64,000 bases of DNA. Source: Hymenobacter lucidus (GTDB lineage Bacteria > Bacteroidota > Bacteroidia > Cytophagales > Hymenobacteraceae). The position numbers and the translations under genes were made by a program. The notes under the pieces are model-generated. The model saw only the letters and a program-made list of their open reading frames with translations, was not told where the DNA came from and searched no databases. Of this stretch, positions 1 through 8,329 are shown one piece after another. The stretch spans positions 310,001 through 374,000 of the forward strand of contig NZ_JAJADR010000006.1 of assembly GCF_020447265.1 (NCBI RefSeq), in the 5' to 3' direction. Positions within the stretch are counted from its first letter, which is position 1. Each line of letters opens with the position of its first letter.

Positions 1-477
1 CAGATCCGGCAGCGCGAGGGGAAGATTCACTCCGAAAAGGCCACGCTGGTGGCCGGCGTGCTGATGGTGGTGTTCCTGTTTCTGGGCCAGAGCATTTTGT
101 CGCTGTTCGGGGTCGACTACCAGTCGTTTGCTTTGGCCGGCGCCATCATCATTTTCCTGATCGGCATGGAGATGATTCTGGGCATCGAGCTGTTCAAAAA
201 CGACCCTACCACCCGCACCGGCTCTATCGTGCCGCTGGCGTTTCCCATCATCGTGGGCGCCGGCACCATGACGACCCTGCTTTCCCTGCGGGCGGCTTAC
301 TCGCTGCCCAATGTGCTGGTAGGTATCGGCCTGAACCTGGTGTTCGTCTTCATCGTGCTCAAAAGCTCGGCCTGGATTGAGCGCAAGCTCGGCAAGGCCG
401 GCGAAGACATCCTGCGCCGCGTGTTCGGCGTGATTCTGCTGGCCATTGCCATCAAACTGTTTAAGAGTAATTTTTGA
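1..477 (+). CDS. MarC-family integral membrane protein, 5' end missing
   Basis: The frame is open from base 1, so the start lies outside the window; about 158 C-terminal residues are present. MarC/YchE-family inner-membrane proteins have six membrane segments and no settled substrate. Visible are a Glu/Lys-rich cytoplasmic stretch, then four hydrophobic segments with the family's glycine-rich run GAIIIFLIGMEMILGI and the conserved PLAFPIIVGAGTMTT stretch. The protein ends in a typical short basic tail (KLFKSNF). The family resemblance is by sequence pattern; the role is unknown. Confidence 0.85.
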   Translation, partial: QIRQREGKIHSEKATLVAGVLMVVFLFLGQSILSLFGVDYQSFALAGAIIIFLIGMEMILGIELFKNDPTTRTGSIVPLAFPIIVGAGTMTTLLSLRAAYSLPNVLVGIGLNLVFVFIVLKSSAWIERKLGKAGEDILRRVFGVILLAIAIKLFKSNF

Positions 478-488
478 GTTCAATCAAA

Positions 489-598
489 CCGTCATATCGA
501 ACGAAGTGAGACATCTCGCGTGCTGACGCATAATTAGTGTTGCAACGTCAGTAGGCGAGATTCCTCGGCTTCACTCGGAATGTCGTTCAGTTAAAAAC
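489..598. repeat. Interspersed inverted repeat, 'GAATCTCGC' family
   Basis: Two imperfect arms of about 40 bases (489-528 and 546-598) are reverse complements of each other; both contain versions of CATTCCGAGTGAAGCCGAGG followed by ATCTCGC. One arm recurs at 44382-44426. It fills the gap between the MarC-type gene and rnhA and looks like a genomic interspersed palindromic repeat. Confidence 0.75.
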
Positions 599-606
599 GT
601 TTTTCC

Positions 607-1071
607 TTGATTCAACTTTTCACCGACGGCTCTTCGCGCGGCAACCCGGGTCCGGGTGGCTACGGCGCTATTCTGCGCTACGGTCCCCACGAGAAGGAGC
701 TTACCCAGGGCTTCCGCCTCACGACCAACAACCGCATGGAATTGCTGGCCGTCATCGTGGGCCTGGAGGCCGTGACGCGCCCCGATATTCCGATTACCGT
801 GACGACCGACTCGAAGTACGTGGTAGACGCGGTAGAGAAAAAGTGGGTATTCGGCTGGGCCGCCAAGCCCGACTTCGGCAAAAAAGCCAACGAGGACCTG
901 TGGCGGCGCTTTCTAAAGATTTATAAGCAGCGCAAGGTGCAGTTTCGGTGGGTGCGCGGCCACAACGGCCACGCCGAAAACGAGCGGTGCGACCAGCTGG
1001 CCGTGCACAGCGCCACGCGCGGCCCCTTGCTCATTGATGCCGGCTACGAGATGCAGGAAGCCAAGCCCTGA
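607..1071 (+). CDS. rnhA: Ribonuclease HI
   Basis: Cleaves the RNA strand of RNA-DNA hybrids (R-loops, primer removal) in the cytoplasm using two metal ions. The 154-residue length is normal for bacterial RNase HI. All catalytic residues are in place: Asp7 in LFTDGSSRGNPG, Glu45 in TNNRMEL, Asp68 in TTDSKYVVD, His119 in WVRGHNGH and Asp129 in ENERCDQLA. The start is TTG at 607; no in-frame ATG precedes the catalytic Asp7, so this start is required. It stands between a hairpin repeat and a long non-coding gap, so it is probably transcribed alone. Confidence 0.96.
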   Translation: MIQLFTDGSSRGNPGPGGYGAILRYGPHEKELTQGFRLTTNNRMELLAVIVGLEAVTRPDIPITVTTDSKYVVDAVEKKWVFGWAAKPDFGKKANEDLWRRFLKIYKQRKVQFRWVRGHNGHAENERCDQLAVHSATRGPLLIDAGYEMQEAKP

Positions 1072-1140
1072 GATAAGCTGCCGCCATAAGTACCAGCTAG
1101 TTGCGGCATCCAGACCAGCCACTACGCCCCGGCCGGCCGG

Positions 1141-1214
1141 GTAGCCGGCAGCGTTGCTTTTCGTAACTTGCCGGCTACCGAAGGTGCTTTACCCCTGCCT
1201 GTTGGCTTTTTTTT
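1141..1214 (+). terminator. Inverted repeat plus T-tract downstream of rnhA
   Basis: Perfect 10-bp arms GTAGCCGGCA (1141-1150) and TGCCGGCTAC (1169-1178) flank an 18-base loop. About 25 bases later comes a run of eight T after a tiny GCC/GGC hairpin (1195-1214). It may end rnhA transcription, but the geometry is not that of a classical terminator. The remaining gap to 1303 shows nothing else I recognise. Confidence 0.35.
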
Positions 1215-1303
1215 GATCTGTTGTAACCGTACGCTTTACCGGGCTTTTTCCAGATTCTGGCACCTGCTCACCAAATTTCTTCTTAGTCAGCCAACTTTAC
1301 CTT

Positions 1304-2458
1304 ATGAAGCAGTATTACAAGTCATTAACCGGCATCAGAGCTATTGCTGCCTTTATGATTTTTTTCCATCATTACAATCCAGGTGAATCGATATTTGATA
1401 GCAACACCTTATATGACATATTCAATGAGCTGCACGTAGGTGTCACGGTATTTTTCACGCTGAGCGGCTTTCTTATTGCAAACAGATACCTAGGCAAAAC
1501 CGAATTTACAGTCCCTTACTTTCTGCGTTATTTCACCAATCGTTTTGCCCGAATATATCCGCTATACTTCCTGCTGACAAGCATAATATTCGGCAAGTAT
1601 TATTTATCGGACCCGAGTTCGAAAGTAGTGACTGAGTATTTAATGAACATCACCTTTCTGAAAGGGTTTTCCTGGTTCTATTTTGGAACAGGCATTCAAC
1701 AGGCCTGGTCGCTGACGGTAGAAGAATGCTTCTACCTATTTGCCTTCTTCTTTTTTCTGGCCCTGCAAGGCAGCAAAATCCGCAAAATCCTTGTCTGGCT
1801 GTCGGCTATCATTCTGCTCCCTGCCACCGGCTATCTGCTCATAGAGCTGTTTGCCCACCTTGGAATGCCCTTTTTTGAGGACGACAAGCTGGTGCTGTCG
1901 TATTCTTTCTTCGGCCGCTTTATCGAGTTCTTCGTCGGGATAGGTCTTGCGCTTCTGATCAGACGCGCCAATTTTACGTTCCGATATTTTACCCACGTCG
2001 GCACTTTGCTGTTTGCGTTAGGCATCTATTTCTTAATTCGAATAGAATATATCTACGGGGTTGAATTTGGTATTAAACATCCGCTCGGCGTAGCCATCAA
2101 CAATATTTACCTACCCTTTACCATCGCCACTGTTTTTCTGGGCCTGCTCCAGGAAAAGACCGTGCTTTCCAGAGTGTTGTCGACCAACCTGTTTTCGGTG
2201 CTGGGCAAAAGCTCCTATGCGTTTTACCTGATTCACATGGGCTTTTATCATGCCCTGATTCTACCCTACTTCGACGAGTCGTCTACTCTGGGTTATTTCG
2301 GCTCGTTTGCAACGCTGGTGGCTATGTCTATTGCGCTCTTCTACTGTTTCGAAGAGCCCATGAACAAGGGCATTCGGGCGTTATTTGCCCGCATCAGCAA
2401 ATCGCCAGCGCCCCCCGCTAGCACTGTTGCCGAATTGCATCCAACTCCTGCTGCCTAA
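1304..2458 (+). CDS. Acyltransferase family 3 (OafA/YrhL type), AT-rich copy
   Basis: A 384-residue polytopic membrane protein of the acyltransferase-3 family, which transfers acetyl or other acyl groups to cell-surface sugars. It starts with the family's Arg/His region (SLTGIRAIAAFMIFFHHYNP), followed by VFFTLSGFLI, the conserved WSLTVEECFYLF and LGKSSYAFYLIHMG, with about ten membrane segments. The next gene (2543-3652) is a clear paralogue with the same motifs. This copy is far poorer in GC: four 60-base lines I counted give 38-45%, against 77% in a line of the neighbour. Its exact acceptor cannot be told. Confidence 0.9.
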   Translation: MKQYYKSLTGIRAIAAFMIFFHHYNPGESIFDSNTLYDIFNELHVGVTVFFTLSGFLIANRYLGKTEFTVPYFLRYFTNRFARIYPLYFLLTSIIFGKYYLSDPSSKVVTEYLMNITFLKGFSWFYFGTGIQQAWSLTVEECFYLFAFFFFLALQGSKIRKILVWLSAIILLPATGYLLIELFAHLGMPFFEDDKLVLSYSFFGRFIEFFVGIGLALLIRRANFTFRYFTHVGTLLFALGIYFLIRIEYIYGVEFGIKHPLGVAINNIYLPFTIATVFLGLLQEKTVLSRVLSTNLFSVLGKSSYAFYLIHMGFYHALILPYFDESSTLGYFGSFATLVAMSIALFYCFEEPMNKGIRALFARISKSPAPPASTVAELHPTPAA

Positions 2459-2542
2459 AGTCTTTCCCCTACGTCGGATCAAGCCGGCGCTTAGGTAGTC
2501 GTTAGAAACGCAATTCATCAGCATCGAAATAGTCATTTCTCC

Positions 2543-3652
2543 GTGGTAAAACCGGCTTCCTACTTCCCCGCCCTCACCGGCCTGCGGGCAGTAGCCGCCT
2601 ATTGCGTGTTCCTGTTTCATTTTCCACCGGTGGAGGCCGCCGGTTCGGAATTACAGCAGGTGCTGCACGCGCTGTGCCGCGAAGGGCATATCGGGGTTTC
2701 CCTGTTCTTCACCCTCAGCGGCTTCCTGATTTGCCAGCGCTATTATCAGCAGCCCTTAGGCGGGCCGCAGCTGGTGAGCTACGCTTTGCGGCGCTGGGCG
2801 CGTATCTGGCCGGTATTCTTGCTGGCTACCACAGCTACCTTTCTGCTGAATAAGCTCTATCTGACCGATAACGCGCTGTGGCTGTACGTGGCTAACATCA
2901 CGCTGCTCAAGGGCTTCACCGATTCGTTGGCCTTCACCGGCATCGTCCAAACTTGGTCACTCACGGTGGAGGAATGCTTTTACCTGCTGGCCCCGCCGCT
3001 ATTCTGGCTGGCCCGCCGCTTTTCGCCCGTGGCCTGGCTGGCCGTAGCCGCCGGGCTGCTGGCGCTGGGCTGGGGCATATATGGTAACGCTGAAACCGAC
3101 TTTCAATCCGCGCACTTCATGCTCGTGGCCACTATTTTCGGGCGCAGCAGCGAGTTTCTGCTGGGGGCGGCTTTTGCGTTGGCAGCGCGCTCTTGGCTGC
3201 CGCGCCGCGCTACCTGGCTCGGTGGCCTGCTGCTGGGGCTGGTCGTGGGTACTCTCACACTTATTCAACTCCACACCGGCAAGGTCAGCATCGATACGCT
3301 GCCGGGCGTAGCCGTGAACAACTTGCTGCTGCCCCTCGCTACCGGCTTGCTGCTCTGGGGCCTTACCGCCGAAAAAACCTGGCTTCAGCGCGGGCTGAGC
3401 ACGCCGCTGCTGCAGGTGCTGGGCAAATCATCTTACTGCTTCTACCTCATCCACATGGGTGTGTGGCACGACCAACTTACGGCCTGGCTGCCGGCCGGCT
3501 TGCCCGCCTTGTTGCAGTTCGGGCTGGTTTTCCTGCTAACCGTCGCGGCCTCAATTGGCCTCTACTATCTGGTTGAGAAGCCGCTGCACAAACTGCTGAC
3601 CCGCCAGATTGACCAGGCCGGACCTACTCGGCCGGCCCTCACTTTCCCCTGA
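2543..3652 (+). CDS. Acyltransferase family 3 (OafA/YrhL type), GC-rich copy
   Basis: Second acyltransferase-3 gene, 369 residues, same family role (O-acylation of a surface glycan). Motifs in order: ALTGLRAVAAYCVFLFHF at the N-terminus, HIGVSLFFTLSGFLICQRY, QTWSLTVEECFYLLAP, and LGKSSYCFYLIHMGVWH near the C-terminus, spaced as in the upstream paralogue. The start is GTG at 2543; it places the TGLRA motif about 11 residues in, as in the first copy. Base composition matches the rest of the window, unlike its neighbour. The gap between them is 84 bases, so they could be co-transcribed. Confidence 0.9.
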   Translation: MVKPASYFPALTGLRAVAAYCVFLFHFPPVEAAGSELQQVLHALCREGHIGVSLFFTLSGFLICQRYYQQPLGGPQLVSYALRRWARIWPVFLLATTATFLLNKLYLTDNALWLYVANITLLKGFTDSLAFTGIVQTWSLTVEECFYLLAPPLFWLARRFSPVAWLAVAAGLLALGWGIYGNAETDFQSAHFMLVATIFGRSSEFLLGAAFALAARSWLPRRATWLGGLLLGLVVGTLTLIQLHTGKVSIDTLPGVAVNNLLLPLATGLLLWGLTAEKTWLQRGLSTPLLQVLGKSSYCFYLIHMGVWHDQLTAWLPAGLPALLQFGLVFLLTVAASIGLYYLVEKPLHKLLTRQIDQAGPTRPALTFP

Positions 3653-3694
3653 TCCGGCTGGCTGTTGCCGGCCCGCTTCGCGTAGAATACCCGT

Positions 3695-4423
3695 ATGACA
3701 AAGCCTGCCCTTTCTTCCGCCTTTGTGCTGACCTTGTTGGGCCTGACGACGGCCTGCCAGCAGCAGTTGGAACGCTCGACGCCGGCCTCGGCCCAGAGCA
3801 TTCCGGTGCGGCCCGCCGTGCAGTGCAGCTGCCCCGCCGAGGTGCCTATGGCCAGCACCGCGCCCGACAGCCTGTTTGTATTCTCGACCGGCCAGGCGCT
3901 GTCGGTATGCGGCTACAAGGAGAAGCGTAAGCAGCAGGAATTCTTCTCGGAGTTTGCCGTTTCGACCTGCCAGCCCCGCAAGATTCTGAAATATTGGGAT
4001 ATCCGGGAGCGGTGTCGCCTGGTTTTCCGCCACGATACGCTCACCGTCGAATCGTTGAAAAACCTACCGGCCGGCAAAAACTTCACCTACGAATTCGTGC
4101 GCTTCCGCCTCGACCAGTTTTACCTGGGCAAAGGTCAGATTCAGCACCGCTCCTTCCTCGATAAGAGCCTGCCGCCCTACACAGCCGCCGAAATAGCTCG
4201 GGTAAAGCAGGAATTTGAAACGACGACCACGCTCAAGGAGGAAAAGCGCATCGAGCTGGCCAACCGTCTGCTGCTCAGCGCCCTCAGCGGCGACCAGCAG
4301 GCGGCCGTTTACTTCCGCCAGTTTCCGGCCAAATTCCCGCTGCAGGGCGCTTACGAGGCCGAATACGCCGATTTGCAGCGCATGCTGCGCGACTGGGACC
4401 GGCAGGCCTCGGCGCGGCGCTAA
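3695..4423 (+). CDS. Hypothetical lipoprotein
   Basis: A 242-residue protein with a lipoprotein signal: hydrophobic stretch then LTTAC with Cys21 as the likely lipidated residue. The mature part is hydrophilic, begins with a Ser/Pro-rich linker and contains a CSCPAEVP stretch and a later basic region KEKRKQQEFFSEF. The C-terminal third is helical and charged. I do not recognise a family. It begins 42 bases after the second acyltransferase and is followed 32 bases later by trmN6, so a loose transcription unit with either is possible. Confidence 0.75.
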   Translation: MTKPALSSAFVLTLLGLTTACQQQLERSTPASAQSIPVRPAVQCSCPAEVPMASTAPDSLFVFSTGQALSVCGYKEKRKQQEFFSEFAVSTCQPRKILKYWDIRERCRLVFRHDTLTVESLKNLPAGKNFTYEFVRFRLDQFYLGKGQIQHRSFLDKSLPPYTAAEIARVKQEFETTTTLKEEKRIELANRLLLSALSGDQQAAVYFRQFPAKFPLQGAYEAEYADLQRMLRDWDRQASARR

Positions 4424-4455
4424 GCTGATTTGTTTCTGTAGTATCCGCCTCTGCT

Positions 4456-5178
4456 TTGGCTAACTCTTACTTCCGCTTCAAGCACTTTACCATCGAGCAG
4501 GACCAGTGCGCCATGAAAGTGTGTACCGATGCCTGCGTGCTGGGCGCCCTAGCCGAGCTGACGGCTGCTCCCCGAATCCTGGATATTGGCACCGGCACCG
4601 GCCTGCTGGCTCTCATGGCCGCCCAGCGCAACGCTACGGCCCACATTGAAGCCGTAGAGCTGGAGCCGCAGGCCGCCGCCCAGGCTGCTGCCAACGTGGC
4701 CCGCAGCCCTTGGTCCGGGCGGGTGCGGGTGCAGGCACTAAGTCTGGCGCAGTACGCCGCCACCCGGCCCGCGCCATTCGACCATATTCTCTGCAACCCG
4801 CCCTTTTTCCGCCATTCCCTCCCCTCGCCCGACGCGGCCCGCACCACGGCCCGCCACACTACCCCCGATACGCTTTCTTTCCCGGATCTAGCCCGCTTTG
4901 CCGCCGATTTTCTCATGCCCGCCGGCCAGCTCACGGTGCTGCTGCCACCGCCGGAAATGCAGCATTTCGAGCGGGCAGCTGCCGTAGCCGGCCTCTACCC
5001 TACCGAGCGGGTCATCATGTGCCACCGGCCCGGCAGCAAGCCCCTGCGCCACATTACCCGCTTTGGCCGCATTTCCGTGCCTACTGAACAGCGAGTCTTG
5101 CCTCTGCACGAGGCGAGCAGTGAAGCCTACACAGCCGAGTTTCGGCAGTTGCTCCAGAATTTCTACCTGGCGCTGTAA
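4456..5178 (+). CDS. trmN6: tRNA1(Val) (adenine(37)-N6)-methyltransferase
   Basis: SAM-dependent enzyme expected to methylate N6 of A37 in tRNA-Val. The Rossmann SAM-binding motif ILDIGTGTG is at residues 41-49, and the amino-methyltransferase signature NPPF is at 114-117 within HILCNPPFFRHS. The N-terminus FRFKHFTIEQDQCAMKV with TDACVLGALA is typical of the YfiC/TrmN6 family. The length of 240 residues is normal. Translation starts at TTG 4456; the first in-frame ATG (codon 20) would remove the conserved N-terminal block. Confidence 0.92.
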   Translation: MANSYFRFKHFTIEQDQCAMKVCTDACVLGALAELTAAPRILDIGTGTGLLALMAAQRNATAHIEAVELEPQAAAQAAANVARSPWSGRVRVQALSLAQYAATRPAPFDHILCNPPFFRHSLPSPDAARTTARHTTPDTLSFPDLARFAADFLMPAGQLTVLLPPPEMQHFERAAAVAGLYPTERVIMCHRPGSKPLRHITRFGRISVPTEQRVLPLHEASSEAYTAEFRQLLQNFYLAL

Positions 5179-5270
5179 CTAATTTTAAAGCACATCATGC
5201 AGGGGCAAAGCTGAAGCATCGCGCCCAGCACTATTATCAGGAGCGCACCCAATAGCAGCCGCAACCTCAT
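5163..5270 (-). CDS. Possible 35-residue hydrophobic Cys-rich small protein
   Basis: An ATG-initiated frame on the minus strand encodes a basic start (MRLR), a hydrophobic stretch LLLGALLIIVLGAMLQL and a cysteine cluster LCPCMMC before the stop. It lies just downstream of the saccharopine-dehydrogenase-like gene on the same strand and overlaps the last codons of trmN6 in antisense. It could be a small membrane peptide or chance; there is no family evidence. Confidence 0.25.
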   Translation of the reverse strand: MRLRLLLGALLIIVLGAMLQLCPCMMCFKISYSAR

Positions 5271-5300
5271 GGAGTGAGCCATTCTCGCGTAGCCCCTAGA

Positions 5301-6665
5301 TTAAAGCGCTACAACGGCCGCCAGGCTGGTTTCGTGTTCCGCAAACCGGATTCCGTAGTCGGCTGCCAGCTCGTCCAAAATAGGCTCGTAGAGGTTAGCC
5401 TCAGTGGGAATCACGACGCCGCGCTGCGCTACCAGCCCGGCCGCCAGCCGCCGCACGGCCATTGCCACGGGCAGGCCCACGGTTTTGGCCATGGCCGTGT
5501 GCGTGGCATCGTCGCCGAGCACCACCAATGACGATTCCCAACGGTGGGGCACGCCGGCCAACTCGTAGTCCAGTGTGTGCTGCATCACAATCATATCGTG
5601 GTCGTCGGCTCCGAGCTGCCATTTTTCCGTGAGCAGGCGCTCCAGCAGCTGGGCCGGCGTGGCATCAGCCAGCTCCACGGGCCGCGCCGTGAAGATATCC
5701 AGCCACGCCAGGCGTTGCATTTCCATGCCTTCGGGCTCCAAGCCCAGGTACTCGGCCGTGCGGGCGGCCAAGGAAGCGTCGCCAGTAGCAGCGGGCAAAA
5801 ACGACTCGACCAGCGCGGCCCAGGTCATGTCGGCCGGGTTGCTCAGGCGCACCGAGTCGTCGGTGAGGCCCAGGCGCACGAAGGCCTGCCAGGCGGCGCA
5901 GTAACCGGCCCGACGCAGCGTACCGCGCAGCATCGTCGGAATGGTTTCCAGGCCGTAGGGGGCGCGGTAGCTCAGTGAGTCGCGGTTGGCATAACCGTCG
6001 AAGTCGCCGTAGCCGGCCACCGAAATAGGCGTGGTGCGGGCAAACAACTGCTGGTAGGGAATAAAGCGCAGGTGGCCGTTTTCGAGGTATTTGGCGGTGC
6101 TCTGGCCGGCCAATACCACGTTGCGCGGGTTCCAGGTGAATTTATACTTCCACGGATTGTCGCCTTCCGAATCGGGGGCCAGCAGCCCGCCGCAGTATGA
6201 GCGGAAGGCTGTAAGCACCCCGCCCCGGTTCCGGATATCGGCCAGGGCCCGCATGGCCGACATATGGTCGAGGCCGGGGTCGAGGCCGCACTCCATCAGA
6301 ATCAGGATATCGGATTCAGTAGCTGCCGCATCCAGTCCCCGGATTTCCTCCGACACGTAGCTGGCCGTTACCAGATGGCGCTTATGCTGCACGCAGGCCT
6401 GGGCCACCGGCAGGTGAAACAGCGCGGGCAACATCGAAATAACGATATCGGCCTGCTGCACCAGCTCGACCAGCTGGGTTTCCTGCTGAATATCAAACGC
6501 CACAGCCCGGGCATACTCGGTGTGGGCGGCCAGCACGGGCGCCAGGTGGGCCGGATTTACGTCGGCCACCGTTAGCTGCCAGCCTTCGGTAGCGGCGTGG
6601 CGCAGCAGGTAGTGAATCAGGGAAGATGCCGAGCGGCCGGCACCTAAAAGCAGAATCCGGGACAT
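5301..6665 (-). CDS. Saccharopine dehydrogenase-like NAD(P)-dependent enzyme
   Basis: A family member of saccharopine dehydrogenase/reductase, soluble, about 454 residues from the preferred start. The N-terminal Rossmann motif ILLLGAGRSASSL follows immediately after Met at 6665; an in-frame ATG at 6686 would add seven residues. Typical internal motifs are DIVISMLPALFH, VTASYVSEE, ECGLDPGLDHMSAM and FRSYCGGLLAPD. In Bacteroidota these enzymes are annotated as lysine 9-ketoglutarate/saccharopine reductases, but the actual substrate (lysine or another amino acid) cannot be read from the sequence. No partner gene of lysine metabolism is adjacent. Confidence 0.88.
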   Translation of the reverse strand: MSRILLLGAGRSASSLIHYLLRHAATEGWQLTVADVNPAHLAPVLAAHTEYARAVAFDIQQETQLVELVQQADIVISMLPALFHLPVAQACVQHKRHLVTASYVSEEIRGLDAAATESDILILMECGLDPGLDHMSAMRALADIRNRGGVLTAFRSYCGGLLAPDSEGDNPWKYKFTWNPRNVVLAGQSTAKYLENGHLRFIPYQQLFARTTPISVAGYGDFDGYANRDSLSYRAPYGLETIPTMLRGTLRRAGYCAAWQAFVRLGLTDDSVRLSNPADMTWAALVESFLPAATGDASLAARTAEYLGLEPEGMEMQRLAWLDIFTARPVELADATPAQLLERLLTEKWQLGADDHDMIVMQHTLDYELAGVPHRWESSLVVLGDDATHTAMAKTVGLPVAMAVRRLAAGLVAQRGVVIPTEANLYEPILDELAADYGIRFAEHETSLAAVVAL

Positions 6666-6922
6666 GAGTCGGGGCACAATTTTCATTTACCGACGGGCCA
6701 TTCAAGACCTTCGGTAAACGGGGTGGGAACTGGAAAGGGAGAATTTCCGCCAATAATCGGCAAAAAAAGCTGTTTTCACTTTCCCCCAACATGCTGCGGC
6801 CGGCCTGGCGCCAACTGATAATTGCGAAATGCTAACCGATCCATGTAATTGTAGTACATTCACCGCCCCTTACCGCAACGGGGCCGCCATTCGGTACCCG
6901 CACTTAGTTTTCTTACTCCCCG

Positions 6923-7417
6923 ATGGCCCACCCGCTCCATCTGACCATCACCGTTGAGGTGCTGGCCTCCGAAGCCGAACTTTCTCCCGCCGAAGCAACT
7001 ACCTGGCAACAGGCCCGCGCCGCCACCGACCAAGCCTACGCGCCCTACTCCCACTTCCACGTGGGCACGGCCTTGCTGCTCGACAACGGCACAATTCACA
7101 AAGGCACCAATCAGGAAAACGCCGCCTACCCCTCGGGCCTGTGCGCCGAGCGGACGGCCCTGTTTGGCCTGGCCTCGTCGCAGCCCGAGCGGCGCATTCT
7201 GTGCATGGCCGTAGCTGCCCGCCCCGCCTCCGGCGACTTCGTGGCCGTTACGTCCTGCGGGGCCTGCCGCCAGGTCATGACCGAGTACGAAAACCGCCAG
7301 GGCAGCCCGATTCCGCTGCTGCTGCCCGGCCCCAGCAACACCATCTACCGGTTCCGCTCCCTGGCCGACCTGCTCCCCTTTCAGTTTTCCGCCAGCGACC
7401 TGCCGACGGTGAAATAG
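6923..7417 (+). CDS. cdd: Cytidine deaminase
   Basis: Deaminates cytidine and deoxycytidine to uridines in pyrimidine salvage. The zinc site is complete: Cys74-Ala-Glu76 (GLCAERTALF) and Cys112-x-x-Cys115 (SCGACRQVMTEY). The substrate-binding PYSHFHVGTALL (residues 41-52) and NQENAAYPSG are also present. The 164-residue length fits the homotetrameric form. The last two codons and the TAG stop lie in a low-complexity repeat arm (7409-7442) that fills the following gap. Confidence 0.95.
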   Translation: MAHPLHLTITVEVLASEAELSPAEATTWQQARAATDQAYAPYSHFHVGTALLLDNGTIHKGTNQENAAYPSGLCAERTALFGLASSQPERRILCMAVAARPASGDFVAVTSCGACRQVMTEYENRQGSPIPLLLPGPSNTIYRFRSLADLLPFQFSASDLPTVK

Positions 7418-7612
7418 TGAATTTGTGAGGTGGTGAATTTGTCAGTCGTCGTTTCGGTGGCGCGCTGTTGCGCGGCTTTTGTTATGACTCAGCTTCTTGC
7501 CTTTACTATTGCTGTTGCTACTTGCTGAATTCAAAAGATGAAGTCATTGCTCGGCCTGCGTAATCTTGCGCAGTTTGGACAAAAACTCACTATTTCACCA
7601 TTTCACAATTTC
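7409..7612. repeat. Low-complexity inverted-repeat element, copy 1 (cdd to esterase gap)
   Basis: The left arm (7409-7442, GTGAAATAGTGAATTTGTGA and on) and right arm (7585-7612) are near reverse complements built of GTGAA(A/T)-type words. Between them is about 140 bases with a small hairpin CTGCG/CGCAG at 7556-7573. The left arm contains the cdd stop; the right arm ends five bases before the esterase ATG. Related elements are at 20453-20573 and, with different arm words, at 18296-18366. Confidence 0.7.
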
Positions 7613-7617
7613 GCCTC

Positions 7618-8274
7618 ATGGAGCGGCACATAGCGGTTACTCGGTCGGCGCGCTATTATCAGGCGGGTGAGCTGAGCAAGGCTACCCGGCAGGTGTGGTT
7701 TGTGTGCCACGGCTACGGGCAGCTGGCGGCCTACTTCATCCGCCACTTCCACCACCTCGCCCACGCCGACCCCGCCACGGTTATTATTGCGCCCGAAGGC
7801 CTGTCGCGCTTCTACCTGAACGGTACCGGGGGCCGCGTTGGGGCTACTTGGATGACGCGCGAAGACCGCCTGGCCGAAATTGCCGATTACGTGGCTTACT
7901 TCAATCAGCTGACCGGCACGGTGCTGGCCGAGTGCCCACCCGACGTGCAGGTAACGGTGCTGGGCTTTTCGCAGGGCGCGGCCACCGTCAGCCGCTGGCT
8001 GGCCCAGGCTAGCTTCCGGCCGGCGCGCTTGGTGCTGTGGGCCGGGGCCTTTCCGCCCGACGTGGACTTTACCGTAGCGACCCACCTGCTGCACCAGTTC
8101 CCTGTCACGCTGGTGTGCGGCGACCAGGACGAGTTTATCAGCCCCGAGGACCTGACCAAACAGCAGGATTTCCTGCGCAAGCTGGGCGTCGAGCCCACGG
8201 TAATTCACTTCCAGGGCAAGCACGAATTAAACGGCCCGATCTTACAACGTCTGCATCAGGCCTTGCAATCATAA
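7618..8274 (+). CDS. Alpha/beta-hydrolase esterase (carboxylesterase/phospholipase type)
   Basis: A 218-residue serine hydrolase of the predicted-esterase/YpfH-like group. The nucleophile is Ser118 in LGFSQGAAT, the acid Asp169 or Asp171 in VCGDQDEFISPED, and the base His202 in FQGKHELN. The oxyanion region WFVCHGYGQ is near residue 30. No signal peptide, so cytoplasmic. The ATG at 7618 directly follows a repeat arm, so its ribosome-binding region is repeat sequence. The natural substrate is unknown. Confidence 0.88.
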   Translation: MERHIAVTRSARYYQAGELSKATRQVWFVCHGYGQLAAYFIRHFHHLAHADPATVIIAPEGLSRFYLNGTGGRVGATWMTREDRLAEIADYVAYFNQLTGTVLAECPPDVQVTVLGFSQGAATVSRWLAQASFRPARLVLWAGAFPPDVDFTVATHLLHQFPVTLVCGDQDEFISPEDLTKQQDFLRKLGVEPTVIHFQGKHELNGPILQRLHQALQS

Positions 8275-8309
8275 AAAAAGCCTTCCCAGCTAGTGGAAAG
8301 GCTCTTTTA
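8273..8309 (+). terminator. Terminator hairpin after the esterase gene
   Basis: AGCCTTCC and GGAAAGGCT form a stem with one bulge, with A-run before and T-run after, so it can serve both the esterase and the convergent SDR gene. Confidence 0.8.
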
Positions 8310-8329
8310 TTGTCTTCAATCAATTCAGG

